From Phascolarctobacterium succinatutens CAG:287 (GTDB taxonomy: Bacteria > Bacillota > Negativicutes > Acidaminococcales > Acidaminococcaceae): a stretch of 25,412 nt of DNA. The notes beneath the pieces are model-generated. The model ran no database searches. It had not been told where the DNA came from and saw nothing but the letters and a program-made list of their open reading frames with translations. This document shows, in pieces, positions 14,805 to 23,764 of this stretch. Position 1 is the stretch's first letter. Each line of letters opens with the position of its first letter. A program made the translations under genes and the position numbers. Location of the stretch: positions 25,339 through 50,750 of the forward strand of contig NZ_FR892777.1 in assembly GCF_000434895.1 (NCBI RefSeq). Direction: 5' to 3'.

Positions 14805-17591
14805 ATGTCCGTAACGCACAACAATGTGACAGTCAAAAACCTGGATACATTGCAAATCACCAACGGTACCTACGGATTAGACGCCAGCTTCGGCAACGAC
14901 CGTGGTCCCGTCTTCACAAACCCAAATAATAATGGCGGCATTCACCTCAGCAACATCAAAACCGTTGATATCTCCGGCACTGTCAGCGCTATCTACAGTG
15001 ACGCTATGGCCAAAGTAGAGCTCAAAGACATCGACAACCTTAACCTGACAAGCAACATTAAGCGCGTTGCTGATTATGGTAAATACCTCACTGCGACCGA
15101 AGACAATACCATCTACTGCGACTATGGCAGCCTTGTTGATATCAGCGCTAAAAATACAACAATTACCTCTACAGGTCAAGCCATCACTGCTGCCGCACAC
15201 AATGCAGCATATATCAACGGATTAGAAAATGCCTCCTGGGAAACTGATTTTCCCTTGCCCGTAATCAACATTAAAAGCGATACCCTCACTATTGCTGCCG
15301 CTACCAGTGGTCCAACCGCTACCGCCGTTTACAGTGATGCCGGCGCCACCATCAACCTTGGCAGTGCTGATAAGAAAATCAAGCAGCTCACCTTTGTGCA
15401 AGACGCCGGCGCCAACATGGACCTGTACAGTGACGGCTACATCTACGAAGAGAAAAATGCTACCAACTATGACAGATATAGCGACAGCATCGCCGCGGGC
15501 AAAACGGCTGATGACTACATCCTGCATCAATCGCAAATCAATGTCTATGCTGCATATGCCGAATTCAACGCCAATACAAACGCCATCAACGCCCGCAAGA
15601 ACGCATTGATTAACGTGCATGCTGATAACTCTGTTATCAACAACAATTACGGCAACCTTGCTACAGTAAGCTCCAGCGGCGGCTCCACCGTAACCATCGA
15701 AGGCGATAACCTGACCATCACCAACCGTAACACCCACTACCTCAAGGATGGCAATGTAATCGACGCCAAGGACGCTAAAGTAGCAATTGGCAGCGGTGGC
15801 GTAGTCAATCCCTCCCGCCAGGACTTGGTAGAAGATTACGGCGGCACCGTTGATAATGCAGGCGACATTATCATCAACGCTAATAAAAAGCTTACTGTCG
15901 ACGGCAATATTATTATTGATGCTAAACCTGCCACAGCAGCAGGCAATAGTATCAGCATCAACAAGGATAACACCACCGCGCTCGTAAACATTTCCGGTGA
16001 CATCTACACCAACAACAGTAACGAAGTGAACCTCACCTTGGGCGATGGCAGCGCTGCAGGCCAGAATGGCAACGCTACCGGCAGACAGGCTAGCCGCTCC
16101 ACGCTGACCGGTGCAATTTTAGACGCAGCCTCCACTGCTGAAAACTTCAGCTTCAGTGACACCAGCTTTTCAACCAAAGGCACCAACCTCAACATGAAGG
16201 ACGCTACCTGGAATGTCACTGCAGAAAGTGACGCGACAACTGTAGACATGGCTGGCAGCAGCATCATCAACCTCGCACATGACCATGGCTTCCAAAAGCT
16301 CAAAATCAACAATCTTAGCGGCAGCGGCACCATCAAAATGGATTACGATGACAGCCAGACCAGCACCGACGGTTCTACTGCCGACAAGCTGTTCATCAAT
16401 AACCACAGCGGCACGCATTGCCTGTACCTCAACGAGGTGACCGGCGCAACTTCCCTGACTGGCAACGCTAAAGATACCGTACTGGTGAGCGTAGTCAACG
16501 AAAGCGGCGACTTCAAGGCTGCCTCCGACGACAACCTCACCTGGAACATCTACGCCTTAAACAAGAAGGATAGCGCTACGGAAGGCTATACCACCGACTG
16601 GTATCTGACGAAGAATACCAACCCCACACCTTCTACCCAAGGTCCCACCCGCGCCGAGGCTGCCACCCTCAAGGCCTACAATATGAGCTACTACCTGTGG
16701 CGTGACCAGAGCGAGCGTCTCACCAAGCGCCTGGGCATCACCTGCTTTGACGAAGAGCGTGCAGGCGTGTGGACCAGGATGAGCAATTCTTCCATCAGCG
16801 GCAGCGGTATTTTCGGCAGCGATGCCAAGGTCAAAACCTACACCATCGGCTACGACTTCAAGCATAATTCGGACGAGCAGCTGACTACGGCAGACGCTAA
16901 AAAAACGCGTGACTTCAGCGGCCTCGCCTTCACCTATATCAAAGGCAGCAGCAGCATGAACGGCTATCAGGTCAGCGACGCACTGCAGGTTGCCGGCGGT
17001 CGCAGTGACATCCGCGGCGGCGCCCTCACTGCCTACCACACGCACACCTCCCAATCCGGCTCCTACGCTGACTATGTTCTCCGCTACAGCTCTTATGACA
17101 ACGACTTCAAGCTGGACGGCGTCAATGGCAGCGCCAAAAGCCACGGCCTTCAGGCAAGTGCGGAATATGGCTGCCGCCTGGAAAATGACCACGGTCTCTT
17201 TGTAACACCCAACGCACAGCTGACGCTGGGACGCTTGTATAACAAAGCCTTCACTACCTCCAACGGCGCGCATGTAGCCAATGACCATCTGAACAGCGCT
17301 ATCCTCAGCATGGGCGTGGACGTTGGTCAAACACTTGGCGACCAAAGCCAGGTTTATGCCAAGGTGCGCTACAACACCGAGCTTGGCGACAGCGTCAGCG
17401 CTGCCTTCTACCAGGGTGATGCCAGCGCCTTCTGCAATGGCGACAGCAACGGCAGCTGGTGGGAATACGGCTTGGGCTTTGACCTCAAGGCTGGCCACGC
17501 CAGCCACCTCTTTATGGACGCTGAACGCGCTGGCGGCAGCGGCTTCAGCAAGGACTGGTCCTGGCGCATCGGCGCACGCTTCGACTTCTAA
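14805..17591 (+). CDS. Autotransporter passenger and outer-membrane beta-barrel (3' part of frameshifted gene)
   Basis: About 928 codons encoding most of the passenger and the translocator of a type Va autotransporter. The passenger (to about residue 600) is rich in Asn, Asp, Ser, Thr and Gly, with short alternating beta-strand-like segments (for example TVDISGTVSAIYSD and DTLTIAAAT), as in right-handed beta-helices. The last 315 or so residues form a typical barrel domain: AYNMSYYLWRDQSERLTKRL, then GVWTRMSNSS and YTIGYDF, ending in WRIGARFDF with the terminal Phe used for barrel insertion. Alone, this frame has no signal peptide and no ribosome site at its first ATG, so it cannot be exported. 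It needs the upstream fragment, and either the gene is broken or the shift is a sequence error or phase state. The function of the passenger is unknown; adhesion is only a common theme. Confidence 0.85.
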   Translation: MSVTHNNVTVKNLDTLQITNGTYGLDASFGNDRGPVFTNPNNNGGIHLSNIKTVDISGTVSAIYSDAMAKVELKDIDNLNLTSNIKRVADYGKYLTATEDNTIYCDYGSLVDISAKNTTITSTGQAITAAAHNAAYINGLENASWETDFPLPVINIKSDTLTIAAATSGPTATAVYSDAGATINLGSADKKIKQLTFVQDAGANMDLYSDGYIYEEKNATNYDRYSDSIAAGKTADDYILHQSQINVYAAYAEFNANTNAINARKNALINVHADNSVINNNYGNLATVSSSGGSTVTIEGDNLTITNRNTHYLKDGNVIDAKDAKVAIGSGGVVNPSRQDLVEDYGGTVDNAGDIIINANKKLTVDGNIIIDAKPATAAGNSISINKDNTTALVNISGDIYTNNSNEVNLTLGDGSAAGQNGNATGRQASRSTLTGAILDAASTAENFSFSDTSFSTKGTNLNMKDATWNVTAESDATTVDMAGSSIINLAHDHGFQKLKINNLSGSGTIKMDYDDSQTSTDGSTADKLFINNHSGTHCLYLNEVTGATSLTGNAKDTVLVSVVNESGDFKAASDDNLTWNIYALNKKDSATEGYTTDWYLTKNTNPTPSTQGPTRAEAATLKAYNMSYYLWRDQSERLTKRLGITCFDEERAGVWTRMSNSSISGSGIFGSDAKVKTYTIGYDFKHNSDEQLTTADAKKTRDFSGLAFTYIKGSSSMNGYQVSDALQVAGGRSDIRGGALTAYHTHTSQSGSYADYVLRYSSYDNDFKLDGVNGSAKSHGLQASAEYGCRLENDHGLFVTPNAQLTLGRLYNKAFTTSNGAHVANDHLNSAILSMGVDVGQTLGDQSQVYAKVRYNTELGDSVSAAFYQGDASAFCNGDSNGSWWEYGLGFDLKAGHASHLFMDAERAGGSGFSKDWSWRIGARFDF

Positions 17592-17615
17592 GCGCTAACC
17601 TTTTTTAACAGCTTA

Positions 17616-17674
17616 TCCGCTACGCTAAGCATAGCTTCTGCTGACAGCTCATCTGTCAGCAAGCTATTAGCGGA
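17616..17674 (+). other. Multi-part hairpin downstream of the autotransporter
   Basis: TCCGCTA (17616-17622) pairs with TAGCGGA (17668-17674). Inside, TAGCT (17632-17636) pairs with AGCTA (17662-17666), and TGCTGACAG (17639-17647) pairs with CTGTCAGCA (17653-17661) around a 5-nt loop. No T-run follows. It may be a 3' mRNA structure, a small-RNA-like element or a DNA cruciform. Confidence 0.5.
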
Positions 17675-17721
17675 CAGCATGAAAGCATCATAATTACATA
17701 AAAACCTAACTGCATAAACAC

Positions 17722-17765
17722 AAAAAAAACTGACGAAGCAAAATTGCCTCGTCAGTTTTATTTTT
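17722..17765. terminator. Bidirectional terminator between autotransporter and alaS
   Basis: AAAACTGACGA (17726-17736) pairs with TCGTCAGTTTT (17749-17759); the stem can extend inward through AGCA/TGCC with a mismatch. Rightward it is followed by ATTTTT, and leftward by a run of eight T's (the A's at 17722-17729). It therefore serves both convergent genes. Confidence 0.9.
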
Positions 17766-17802
17766 AGGTAATATCTAATTCAACGTCTGCTAAACGAAGT
17801 AA

Positions 17803-20424
17803 TTATTTCACCATAGCAGCAACGATATCAAAAGCAGCTGCAAGTGCTTCGTCAACCTTAGCTACGTCCTTAGCACCGGCCTGTGCCATATCAGGACGAC
17901 CGCCGCCGCCACCGCCGCACAGCTTAGCAACAGCCTTAACGATGTTGCCCGCATGTACGCCTTTAGCAACAGCATCCTTAGTAGCCATGGTCAGAATGCT
18001 TACCTTCTCGCCCATAACAGCAGCCAGTACAACAACGCCGCCTACCTTATCGCGCATCTGGTCGCCCAGGTTACGCAGAGCGTCAACGCTGTCAGCATTA
18101 ACCTTCTGTACCAGAACAGGAACGCCGTTAGCATCCTTAATTTGGTCAGCAACATTGCTTACCTGAGCCTTAGCGATTTCTGCAGCCAGCTCTTCGGCCT
18201 TCTTCTGCGCTGCCTTCAGCTCGCATTGCAGAGCCTCCAGACGAGTCGGAACGTCGCAGGAGCGGCATTTCAGCTCAGCAGCCAGACCGTTCACCATTTC
18301 CTCGGTAGCGTTTACATGAGCCACAGCACCATGACCGGTAACAGCCTCAATACGGCGCACGCCTGCACCGCTGGAGCCTTCGCTCACGATTTTGAACATA
18401 CCGATTTGTGCGGTATTGCTTACATGGCTGCCGCCGCAGAACTCCATAGAGAAGTCCGGAACGGTAACAACGCGAACAATATTGCCATATTTTTCACCGA
18501 AGAGAGCGGTAGCACCCTTCTTCTTAGCTTCCTCAATCGGCAGCTCTTCAATATTAACAGCCTTGCCAGCCAGAACCTGCTCGTTGACAATAGCCTCTAC
18601 TTTCTTCAGCTCCTCAGCGGTAACCTGAGAGAAGTGGGAGAAGTCAAAACGCAGACGGTCCGGACCAACATAGCTGCCGGCCTGGTTAACATGGGCACCC
18701 AGAACCTGTTTCAGAGCAGCGTGCAGCAGATGGGTTGCGGTATGGTTACGCGCGATATCCATCTTGCGTGCCTTGTCCACAGCAAAGGTAACAGCGTCGC
18801 CTACAGCAACAGTGCCTTCGGTTACGGAACCGATCATAATAACAGCGCTGTCAGGCAGCTTCTTGGTAACATTTACAGCAATCACACCGGTCGGAGCGGT
18901 AATAGTACCGATATCGCCCAGCTGGCCGCCGCCCTCAGCATGGAAAGCGGTAACGTCGCAGATAACAGCAACATCAGTGCCGTCAGCAGCGTTTTCAATC
19001 GGCTGTGCGTCATGCGCAGGATACATCTTCACAATCTTAGCTTCGGTTGCAGCCTCGTCAACCTTCAGTTCGGCAACATTAATGCCGCTGGTGTTATAAA
19101 CAACCGGACGGCCTTCTTTATCGTTGCGTGCTTCACGCGCCATCTTACGCTGAACCTCCAGCGCAGCGTCGAAGCCTTCTTTATCCATAGTCATGCCTGC
19201 TTCTTCCAGGATTTCTTCAGTGAGTTCCCAGGGGAAGCCAAAGGTATCGTTCAGCTTGAAGGCAGTTGCACCGTCAAGCACGGTCTTGTTTGCAGCCTTC
19301 AGCTTTTCAATCTCCTCGTTCAGCAGCTCGCAGCCCTGTTTCAGAGTGCGCAGGAAGCTGGTTTCTTCCATTTCCACAACCTTTTTGATGAAGTCAGCCT
19401 TCTCTACCAGGTTGGGGTAAGCGTGACCGAACATGCCGATAACAACGTCAACAGCACCGGTCAGGAACATCTCGTTGATGCCCAGCAGACGAGCGTGACG
19501 GATAGCACGGCGCAGGATGCGGCGCAGTACATAGCCACGGCCTTCGTTGGACGGCAGGATACCATCGCCGATCATAAATGTCATGCTGCGTACATGGTCA
19601 GCGATAACCTTCAGGGAAACGTCGGTAGCCTTGTCCTTGCCATATTCAACATTAGCAATCTTAGCTGCATATTCAATAATCGGGAAAATCAGGTCAGTTT
19701 CAAAGTTGGACGGCTTGCCTTGAACAACACTTGCCAGACGCTCTAAGCCGGCGCCGGTGTCGATGTTCTTGTTTTTCAGCGGCGGGTAGGTGCCATCCGG
19801 CATCTGGTTGAACTGGGTGAATACCAGGTTCCAGATTTCCAGGAAACGGTCACAATCACAGCCGGGGCCGCAGGTCGGTTTGCCACAGCCGCGTTCAGGA
19901 CCGAGGTCGATGTGGATTTCGGAGTCAGGGCCGCACGGACCGCTGCCGATTTCCCACCAGTTATCTGCCAGGCGTACAATGTGGTCTTCAGGAACACCTA
20001 CAACATTGTGCCAGATATCAAAAGCTTCATCATCCTCAGTGTGGATGGTGATGTACAGCTTATCAGCAGGCAGGCCAAGCTCCTCGGTCAGGAACTCCCA
20101 GCTCCAGGGGATAACCTCTTTTTTGAAGTAATCGCCAAAGGAGAAGTTGCCCAGCATTTCAAAATAGGTATGGTGGCGCGCAGTGCGGCCAACGTTTTCA
20201 ATATCACCGGTACGCACGCATTTTTGGCAGGTGGTGATACGGGTAGCAGGCGGTTTCATTTTGCCGGTGAAAAACGGCTTAAAGGGTGCCATGCCAGCAC
20301 CGATAATCAGCAGAGTCGGGTCATCCTGAGGAATCAGGGAAGCACTCGGAAGCATAAGGTGGCCTCTATCTTGGAAAAATTTCAAAAACTTTTCGCGGAT
20401 TTCGTTACCAGTCATGTATTTCAT
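17803..20424 (-). CDS. alaS: Alanine--tRNA ligase
   Basis: Charges tRNA-Ala and edits mischarged serine or glycine. The 873-residue length is normal. The N-terminal class II core has FLKFFQDRGH, LLIIGAGMAPFKPFFTG and RTGDIENVGRTARHHTYFEMLGNFSFGDYF (residues about 11-118, given here as separate motifs). The editing domain has HTATHLLHAAL (about 561-571) and CGGSHVSNTAQIG (about 662-674), the zinc and editing motifs. The C-terminal C-Ala domain ends with the glycine-rich GGGGGGRPDMAQAG and KVDEAL. The ATG at 20424 follows GAAGGAG at about 13 nt; a second in-frame ATG at 20415 (MTGNEI) is also possible. It has a perfect-consensus promoter and a hairpin leader; I see no T-box. Confidence 0.98.
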   Translation of the reverse strand: MKYMTGNEIREKFLKFFQDRGHLMLPSASLIPQDDPTLLIIGAGMAPFKPFFTGKMKPPATRITTCQKCVRTGDIENVGRTARHHTYFEMLGNFSFGDYFKKEVIPWSWEFLTEELGLPADKLYITIHTEDDEAFDIWHNVVGVPEDHIVRLADNWWEIGSGPCGPDSEIHIDLGPERGCGKPTCGPGCDCDRFLEIWNLVFTQFNQMPDGTYPPLKNKNIDTGAGLERLASVVQGKPSNFETDLIFPIIEYAAKIANVEYGKDKATDVSLKVIADHVRSMTFMIGDGILPSNEGRGYVLRRILRRAIRHARLLGINEMFLTGAVDVVIGMFGHAYPNLVEKADFIKKVVEMEETSFLRTLKQGCELLNEEIEKLKAANKTVLDGATAFKLNDTFGFPWELTEEILEEAGMTMDKEGFDAALEVQRKMAREARNDKEGRPVVYNTSGINVAELKVDEAATEAKIVKMYPAHDAQPIENAADGTDVAVICDVTAFHAEGGGQLGDIGTITAPTGVIAVNVTKKLPDSAVIMIGSVTEGTVAVGDAVTFAVDKARKMDIARNHTATHLLHAALKQVLGAHVNQAGSYVGPDRLRFDFSHFSQVTAEELKKVEAIVNEQVLAGKAVNIEELPIEEAKKKGATALFGEKYGNIVRVVTVPDFSMEFCGGSHVSNTAQIGMFKIVSEGSSGAGVRRIEAVTGHGAVAHVNATEEMVNGLAAELKCRSCDVPTRLEALQCELKAAQKKAEELAAEIAKAQVSNVADQIKDANGVPVLVQKVNADSVDALRNLGDQMRDKVGGVVVLAAVMGEKVSILTMATKDAVAKGVHAGNIVKAVAKLCGGGGGGRPDMAQAGAKDVAKVDEALAAAFDIVAAMVK

Positions 20425-20463
20425 AGTAGTTCATTCGCTCCTTCGAAAAATAATACTGCATTA

Positions 20464-20481
20464 CTGCGGAAAATGCCGCAG
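20464..20481 (-). promoter_or_regulatory. Hairpin in the alaS leader
   Basis: On the minus strand CTGCGG-CATTTT-CCGCAG: a 6-bp stem with a 6-nt loop, between the promoter and the alaS ribosome site. It is too small for a T-box riboswitch and has no T-run. It may stabilise the mRNA or bind a protein. Confidence 0.4.
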
Positions 20482-20505
20482 CAAACAAAGATTGCATATA
20501 AAAAA

Positions 20506-20534
20506 ATTATATAATTTTTGCCTGTGAATGTCAA
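20506..20534 (-). promoter_or_regulatory. Promoter of alaS (perfect consensus)
   Basis: On the minus strand TTGACA (20534-20529), exactly 17 nt, then TATAAT (20511-20506): both hexamers match the sigma-70/sigma-A consensus fully. It ends about 80 nt before the alaS ATG, consistent with a highly expressed housekeeping gene. Confidence 0.9.
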
Positions 20535-20567
20535 TAAGCGCAAAGCTCCGCAAGTGTATACATAGCA

Positions 20568-20615
20568 TAAAAAACGGAGCAATTATCTGCCCGAAAGGCA
20601 ATTTAACTGCTCCGT
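20568..20615 (-). terminator. Terminator of the ECF/propeller/exporter operon
   Basis: On the minus strand ACGGAGCA (20615-20608) pairs with TGCTCCGT (20581-20574), with further pairing inward up to TGCC/GGCA and a TTTC loop, then a run of T's to 20569. It lies just after the exporter stop and ahead of the alaS promoter. Confidence 0.85.
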
Positions 20616-20638
20616 CTGCTTAAATTTAATTTTTAAGC

Positions 20639-22354
20639 TTAATCCTGCTCATCCAGCTCATACAAGCGCTTATAAATGCCATCCAAAGCCATAAGCTCCT
20701 TGTGTGTGCCGATTTCCGCAATTTCGCCGTTATGCAGCACCACAATTCTGTCAGCGTTGATAATCGTCGACAAACGATGTGCGATAATCAGCGTAGTGCG
20801 GCTTTCAGCCAGCTTGTCCAGGGATTTCTGAATCTGCTTTTCCGTTTTGGTATCCAGCGCACTCGTCGCTTCGTCAAACACCATCACCGGCGGATTCTTC
20901 AGGAAGGCACGGGCAATAGCAATACGCTGCTTCTGGCCGCCGCTCAGCTTCACGCCTCGCTCACCCACCTTGGTTTCGTAACCCTCAGGCAGCGCGCTGA
21001 TAAAATCATCAGCAGCCGCCAGCTTGGCAGCCTGTTCAATCTCCTGCTCGCTCGCATTAATCTTGCCGTAAGCAATATTAAAGTTTACAGAATCGCTGAA
21101 GAGAAAAACTTCCTGCTGCACCAGGCCTACATGGTTGCGCAAATAGCTCTGTTTATACTTTCTGATATCCACGCCGTCAAGCAGTACTCTGCCCTGCGTA
21201 GGCTCGTAAAAACGCAGCAGCAGGCTTGCCAGCGTTGTCTTGCCTGCACCCGTAGCACCCACAAAGGCCACCTTTTCACCGGGAGCGATGTCCAGGTCAA
21301 AATGCTTCAGCACCGGCTTATCCTGCAGATAGCCAAAGGTTACATTCTCAAAGGTAATGCGTCCCTTAATATTACCTGCAGCAATCGCATCAGGTGCATC
21401 GTCAATCTCCACCTTATGCTGCATCATCTCATTAAAGCGGTGATAGCCGGCCATACCGCGCTGGTACATTTCCGTAAACATCAGCAGACGGAAAACAGGC
21501 TTCATAAAGATATTAACATAAAGGAAGAAGGCAACAAAATCGCTGAGCGCCAGCTGGTCATTGGCAACCATCATACCACCGCAAACCAAAACTACCAGAT
21601 TGGTTGCGTTGGTAAAAAAGGTAATAGTTCCCGAAAAATATGAAAGTATCGCAAATGATTCGGTACGCACACGCAAAAGCTCATTACTCTTGCGCATAAA
21701 GCGCTCCAGCTCCAGCTGTTCATTAGCAAAGGCCTTCACCAGACGGATACCGCTCAGAGCCTCCTCTGCCTGCGCGGAAACCTCACCGGATTTTTCACGG
21801 CTGCGGCGGAAGGCACGCTTCATCTTTCTGTTGACGAAAACAGAATGCACCGCCTTAATAATCAGCATAGCACCGATAATAGAGCCAAGATACGGATTCA
21901 GATACAGCATCATAAAAATAGTACCCAGCATACTGATGGTGCAGACAAGAAGGTCATTAGGTCCTTTAAATGTCAGCTCGCTGATTTCCACGATATCGCT
22001 TGTAATGCGCGACAGCAGCTGTCCTGTACGGGCATTATCAAAAAAGCGGAAGGACATTTTTTCCATATGTCCGAACAAATCGCGACGCATATCGTTCTCA
22101 ATGCCGGAACTCATCACATGACCATAATAGTTGATAGAAAAAAGCAGACCGAAGTTTACAACATATAAGGCTAAAAGTATCCCAGCCCAGTAAAGCAGCT
22201 CGTCAATATTCTTTTGAGGAATCTGAACATTAAGCATCTGCCTTACGATATAAGGGAACAGCAGCTCCATTAAGGCCGAGAAGCATGAGCCCATCAGCAC
22301 CAAAAGCAAAATCAGCTTATAGGGCTTATAATAATGAATTATTTTTTGCAACAT
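20639..22354 (-). CDS. ABC exporter, MsbA/MDR type (fused membrane and ATPase domains)
   Basis: A half-transporter of 571 residues that should act as a homodimer or as half of a heterodimer, pumping a lipid, drug or peptide outward. Residues about 1-310 form the six-helix membrane domain, including the FRFFDNARTGQLLSRITSD coupling region. The ATPase domain follows: Walker A VGATGAGKTTLA (about 362-373), Q-loop GLVQQEVFLFS, signature KLSGGQKQRIA, Walker B PVMVFDEATSALD, and switch histidine IIAHRLST. Its ATG directly follows the stop of the propeller gene (no gap), with GGAGGAGC upstream inside it, so the two are translated together. The substrate cannot be told from sequence. No partner half-transporter is seen next to it. 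Confidence 0.93.
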   Translation of the reverse strand: MLQKIIHYYKPYKLILLLVLMGSCFSALMELLFPYIVRQMLNVQIPQKNIDELLYWAGILLALYVVNFGLLFSINYYGHVMSSGIENDMRRDLFGHMEKMSFRFFDNARTGQLLSRITSDIVEISELTFKGPNDLLVCTISMLGTIFMMLYLNPYLGSIIGAMLIIKAVHSVFVNRKMKRAFRRSREKSGEVSAQAEEALSGIRLVKAFANEQLELERFMRKSNELLRVRTESFAILSYFSGTITFFTNATNLVVLVCGGMMVANDQLALSDFVAFFLYVNIFMKPVFRLLMFTEMYQRGMAGYHRFNEMMQHKVEIDDAPDAIAAGNIKGRITFENVTFGYLQDKPVLKHFDLDIAPGEKVAFVGATGAGKTTLASLLLRFYEPTQGRVLLDGVDIRKYKQSYLRNHVGLVQQEVFLFSDSVNFNIAYGKINASEQEIEQAAKLAAADDFISALPEGYETKVGERGVKLSGGQKQRIAIARAFLKNPPVMVFDEATSALDTKTEKQIQKSLDKLAESRTTLIIAHRLSTIINADRIVVLHNGEIAEIGTHKELMALDGIYKRLYELDEQD

Positions 22355-23764
22355 TTACTTTGCTCCTCCTGCGTTATTTTTCCAGATATGTAAACGGTAA
22401 GCACCGATAATCTTGCCATCGGGAGTCAGTGCCGGCGCTTCCACGCCTGCCAGCCACTGTCCGTCAGGCGAAATACCAATTGCCTGGCAAGGTCCTTCGG
22501 TCGGGAAATAGCTGTACCTTTTGCCTGTTTCCAGGTCCAGCACCAATGCTCCGTGCGCCTTGTAATTGTGCGTGCGCACATTGCGCCCCACCGCGCAGGC
22601 CGCCAGCCTGCCGGCGAAGGCTATTTCCTCCATCGTACCGTCTGCCATATACTGATAGCGGAAGGTACCATCTGTATTGAATACAAAAATACTGTTATTG
22701 CTCGGGTGCTCTACCGGCGTCGGCAGCTGCCAATTTTCACGGTTAAAGGTGTTAATCGTGGTAAAGAGCACGCCGTAGGGTGTTACAAAGCCATCGCGTC
22801 CGCTGGCGTTGACATAAGCGCCGTCAACCTGCTGCGGCTTGGAAATGGAACGTGTCCACAGGATTTTGCCTGCCTCATCAAACAAGATGCCGCGTCCGTC
22901 ACTGGCTCCTGCTGCCAGATATTTGCCGTCCGCGCTGTAGTTGGGGCTGCCGCGCATAACTGTGTTATCAAAGGGCGGAATCGGCGGCACATTCGTCGAA
23001 TTGAGCAGCTCGCCGGTTCTTTTATCGAGGAAGTACATTGTATCCTTATACTTCATATCCTCGCGGTAATCGTAGGCAGATGTAGAAAAAACAGCTCTGC
23101 CGTTGTTATCATTGACATCGCACCAGTTTATCCAGCTGTCGATAACCTCGTTCTTGGGAAACTGCCACAGCAGCCTGCCCTCCTCGTTAACCGCCAGCAT
23201 CCTGGCATTATAGCCTCTGCTGCCGTCCTTGCGCATCAAAAAGCGGTAGGCATTGGCATAAACGTTGTTTTCCTTATCGACTGCAATATGCACCACTGAA
23301 GGATAGGAACGCTGCGAAGCATCGGAGCCAACGAAATCAGCACTCTTGTACTGCCAGCGGATATCGCCTGTGTGCACATCAACGGCGTAAAGCCTGCCCT
23401 CCGCGCTCTGCTCGCCTACTATCGCCAGCTTGCCGTCAGGCGTCAGACACAGCGCAATCAGCTTGCCGACGCCCAGGGAGCGCTTCCATTTCTGGCGTCC
23501 CTCGTTGTCGAAGAGGAAGAGCTCGCCGCGCTCCGTTCCGACAATCCAGCCTTCTTCCTCAGCGGCGTAGCGCACCACCGCCTTCGTAAAGCCCATGCGG
23601 TCATAATTCTGTGTCGGGATATCACCCAGATAAACGCTCACGCCAGAGCCGTCGTTATTAACATGAAACTGGTTCCATGGCGTTCTGCTGCCGGTAATCC
23701 AGTACAGTGCGCACCAGGAAAGCAGCAGCAGCACAAGTGCCAGCCAGCCTTTAAGCTTATTCAT
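22355..23764 (-). CDS. Membrane-anchored periplasmic beta-propeller protein (PQQ/WD-like)
   Basis: A 469-residue protein with an uncleaved signal-anchor (MNKLKGWLALVLLLLSWCALYW) and then a periplasmic domain of repeated beta-propeller blades. Blade-like segments include GWIVGTERGELFLFDNEG, KLIALCLTPDGKLAIVGE, RLYAVDVHTGDIRWQYKSAD, GRGILFDEAGKILWTRS and ISPDGQWLAGVEAP, each with the G/D...W pattern of PQQ- or WD-like blades. I count about six or seven. LSWC is not a good lipobox because Trp precedes Cys, so I do not call it a lipoprotein. The ATG at 23764 overlaps the EcfT stop (ATGA). No enzyme motif is seen; it may be a binding or scaffold partner of the neighbouring transporters, which is inference. 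Confidence 0.75.
   Translation of the reverse strand: MNKLKGWLALVLLLLSWCALYWITGSRTPWNQFHVNNDGSGVSVYLGDIPTQNYDRMGFTKAVVRYAAEEEGWIVGTERGELFLFDNEGRQKWKRSLGVGKLIALCLTPDGKLAIVGEQSAEGRLYAVDVHTGDIRWQYKSADFVGSDASQRSYPSVVHIAVDKENNVYANAYRFLMRKDGSRGYNARMLAVNEEGRLLWQFPKNEVIDSWINWCDVNDNNGRAVFSTSAYDYREDMKYKDTMYFLDKRTGELLNSTNVPPIPPFDNTVMRGSPNYSADGKYLAAGASDGRGILFDEAGKILWTRSISKPQQVDGAYVNASGRDGFVTPYGVLFTTINTFNRENWQLPTPVEHPSNNSIFVFNTDGTFRYQYMADGTMEEIAFAGRLAACAVGRNVRTHNYKAHGALVLDLETGKRYSYFPTEGPCQAIGISPDGQWLAGVEAPALTPDGKIIGAYRLHIWKNNAGGAK

Noticed and set aside
16557..17507. 316-codon minus-strand frame inside the autotransporter barrel
   Set aside because: Antisense to a conserved barrel domain ending in Phe; no start signal and no family resemblance.
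23690..23764. Lipoprotein signal on the propeller protein
   Set aside because: The LSWC segment has Trp before Cys, which does not fit a lipobox; a signal anchor fits better.
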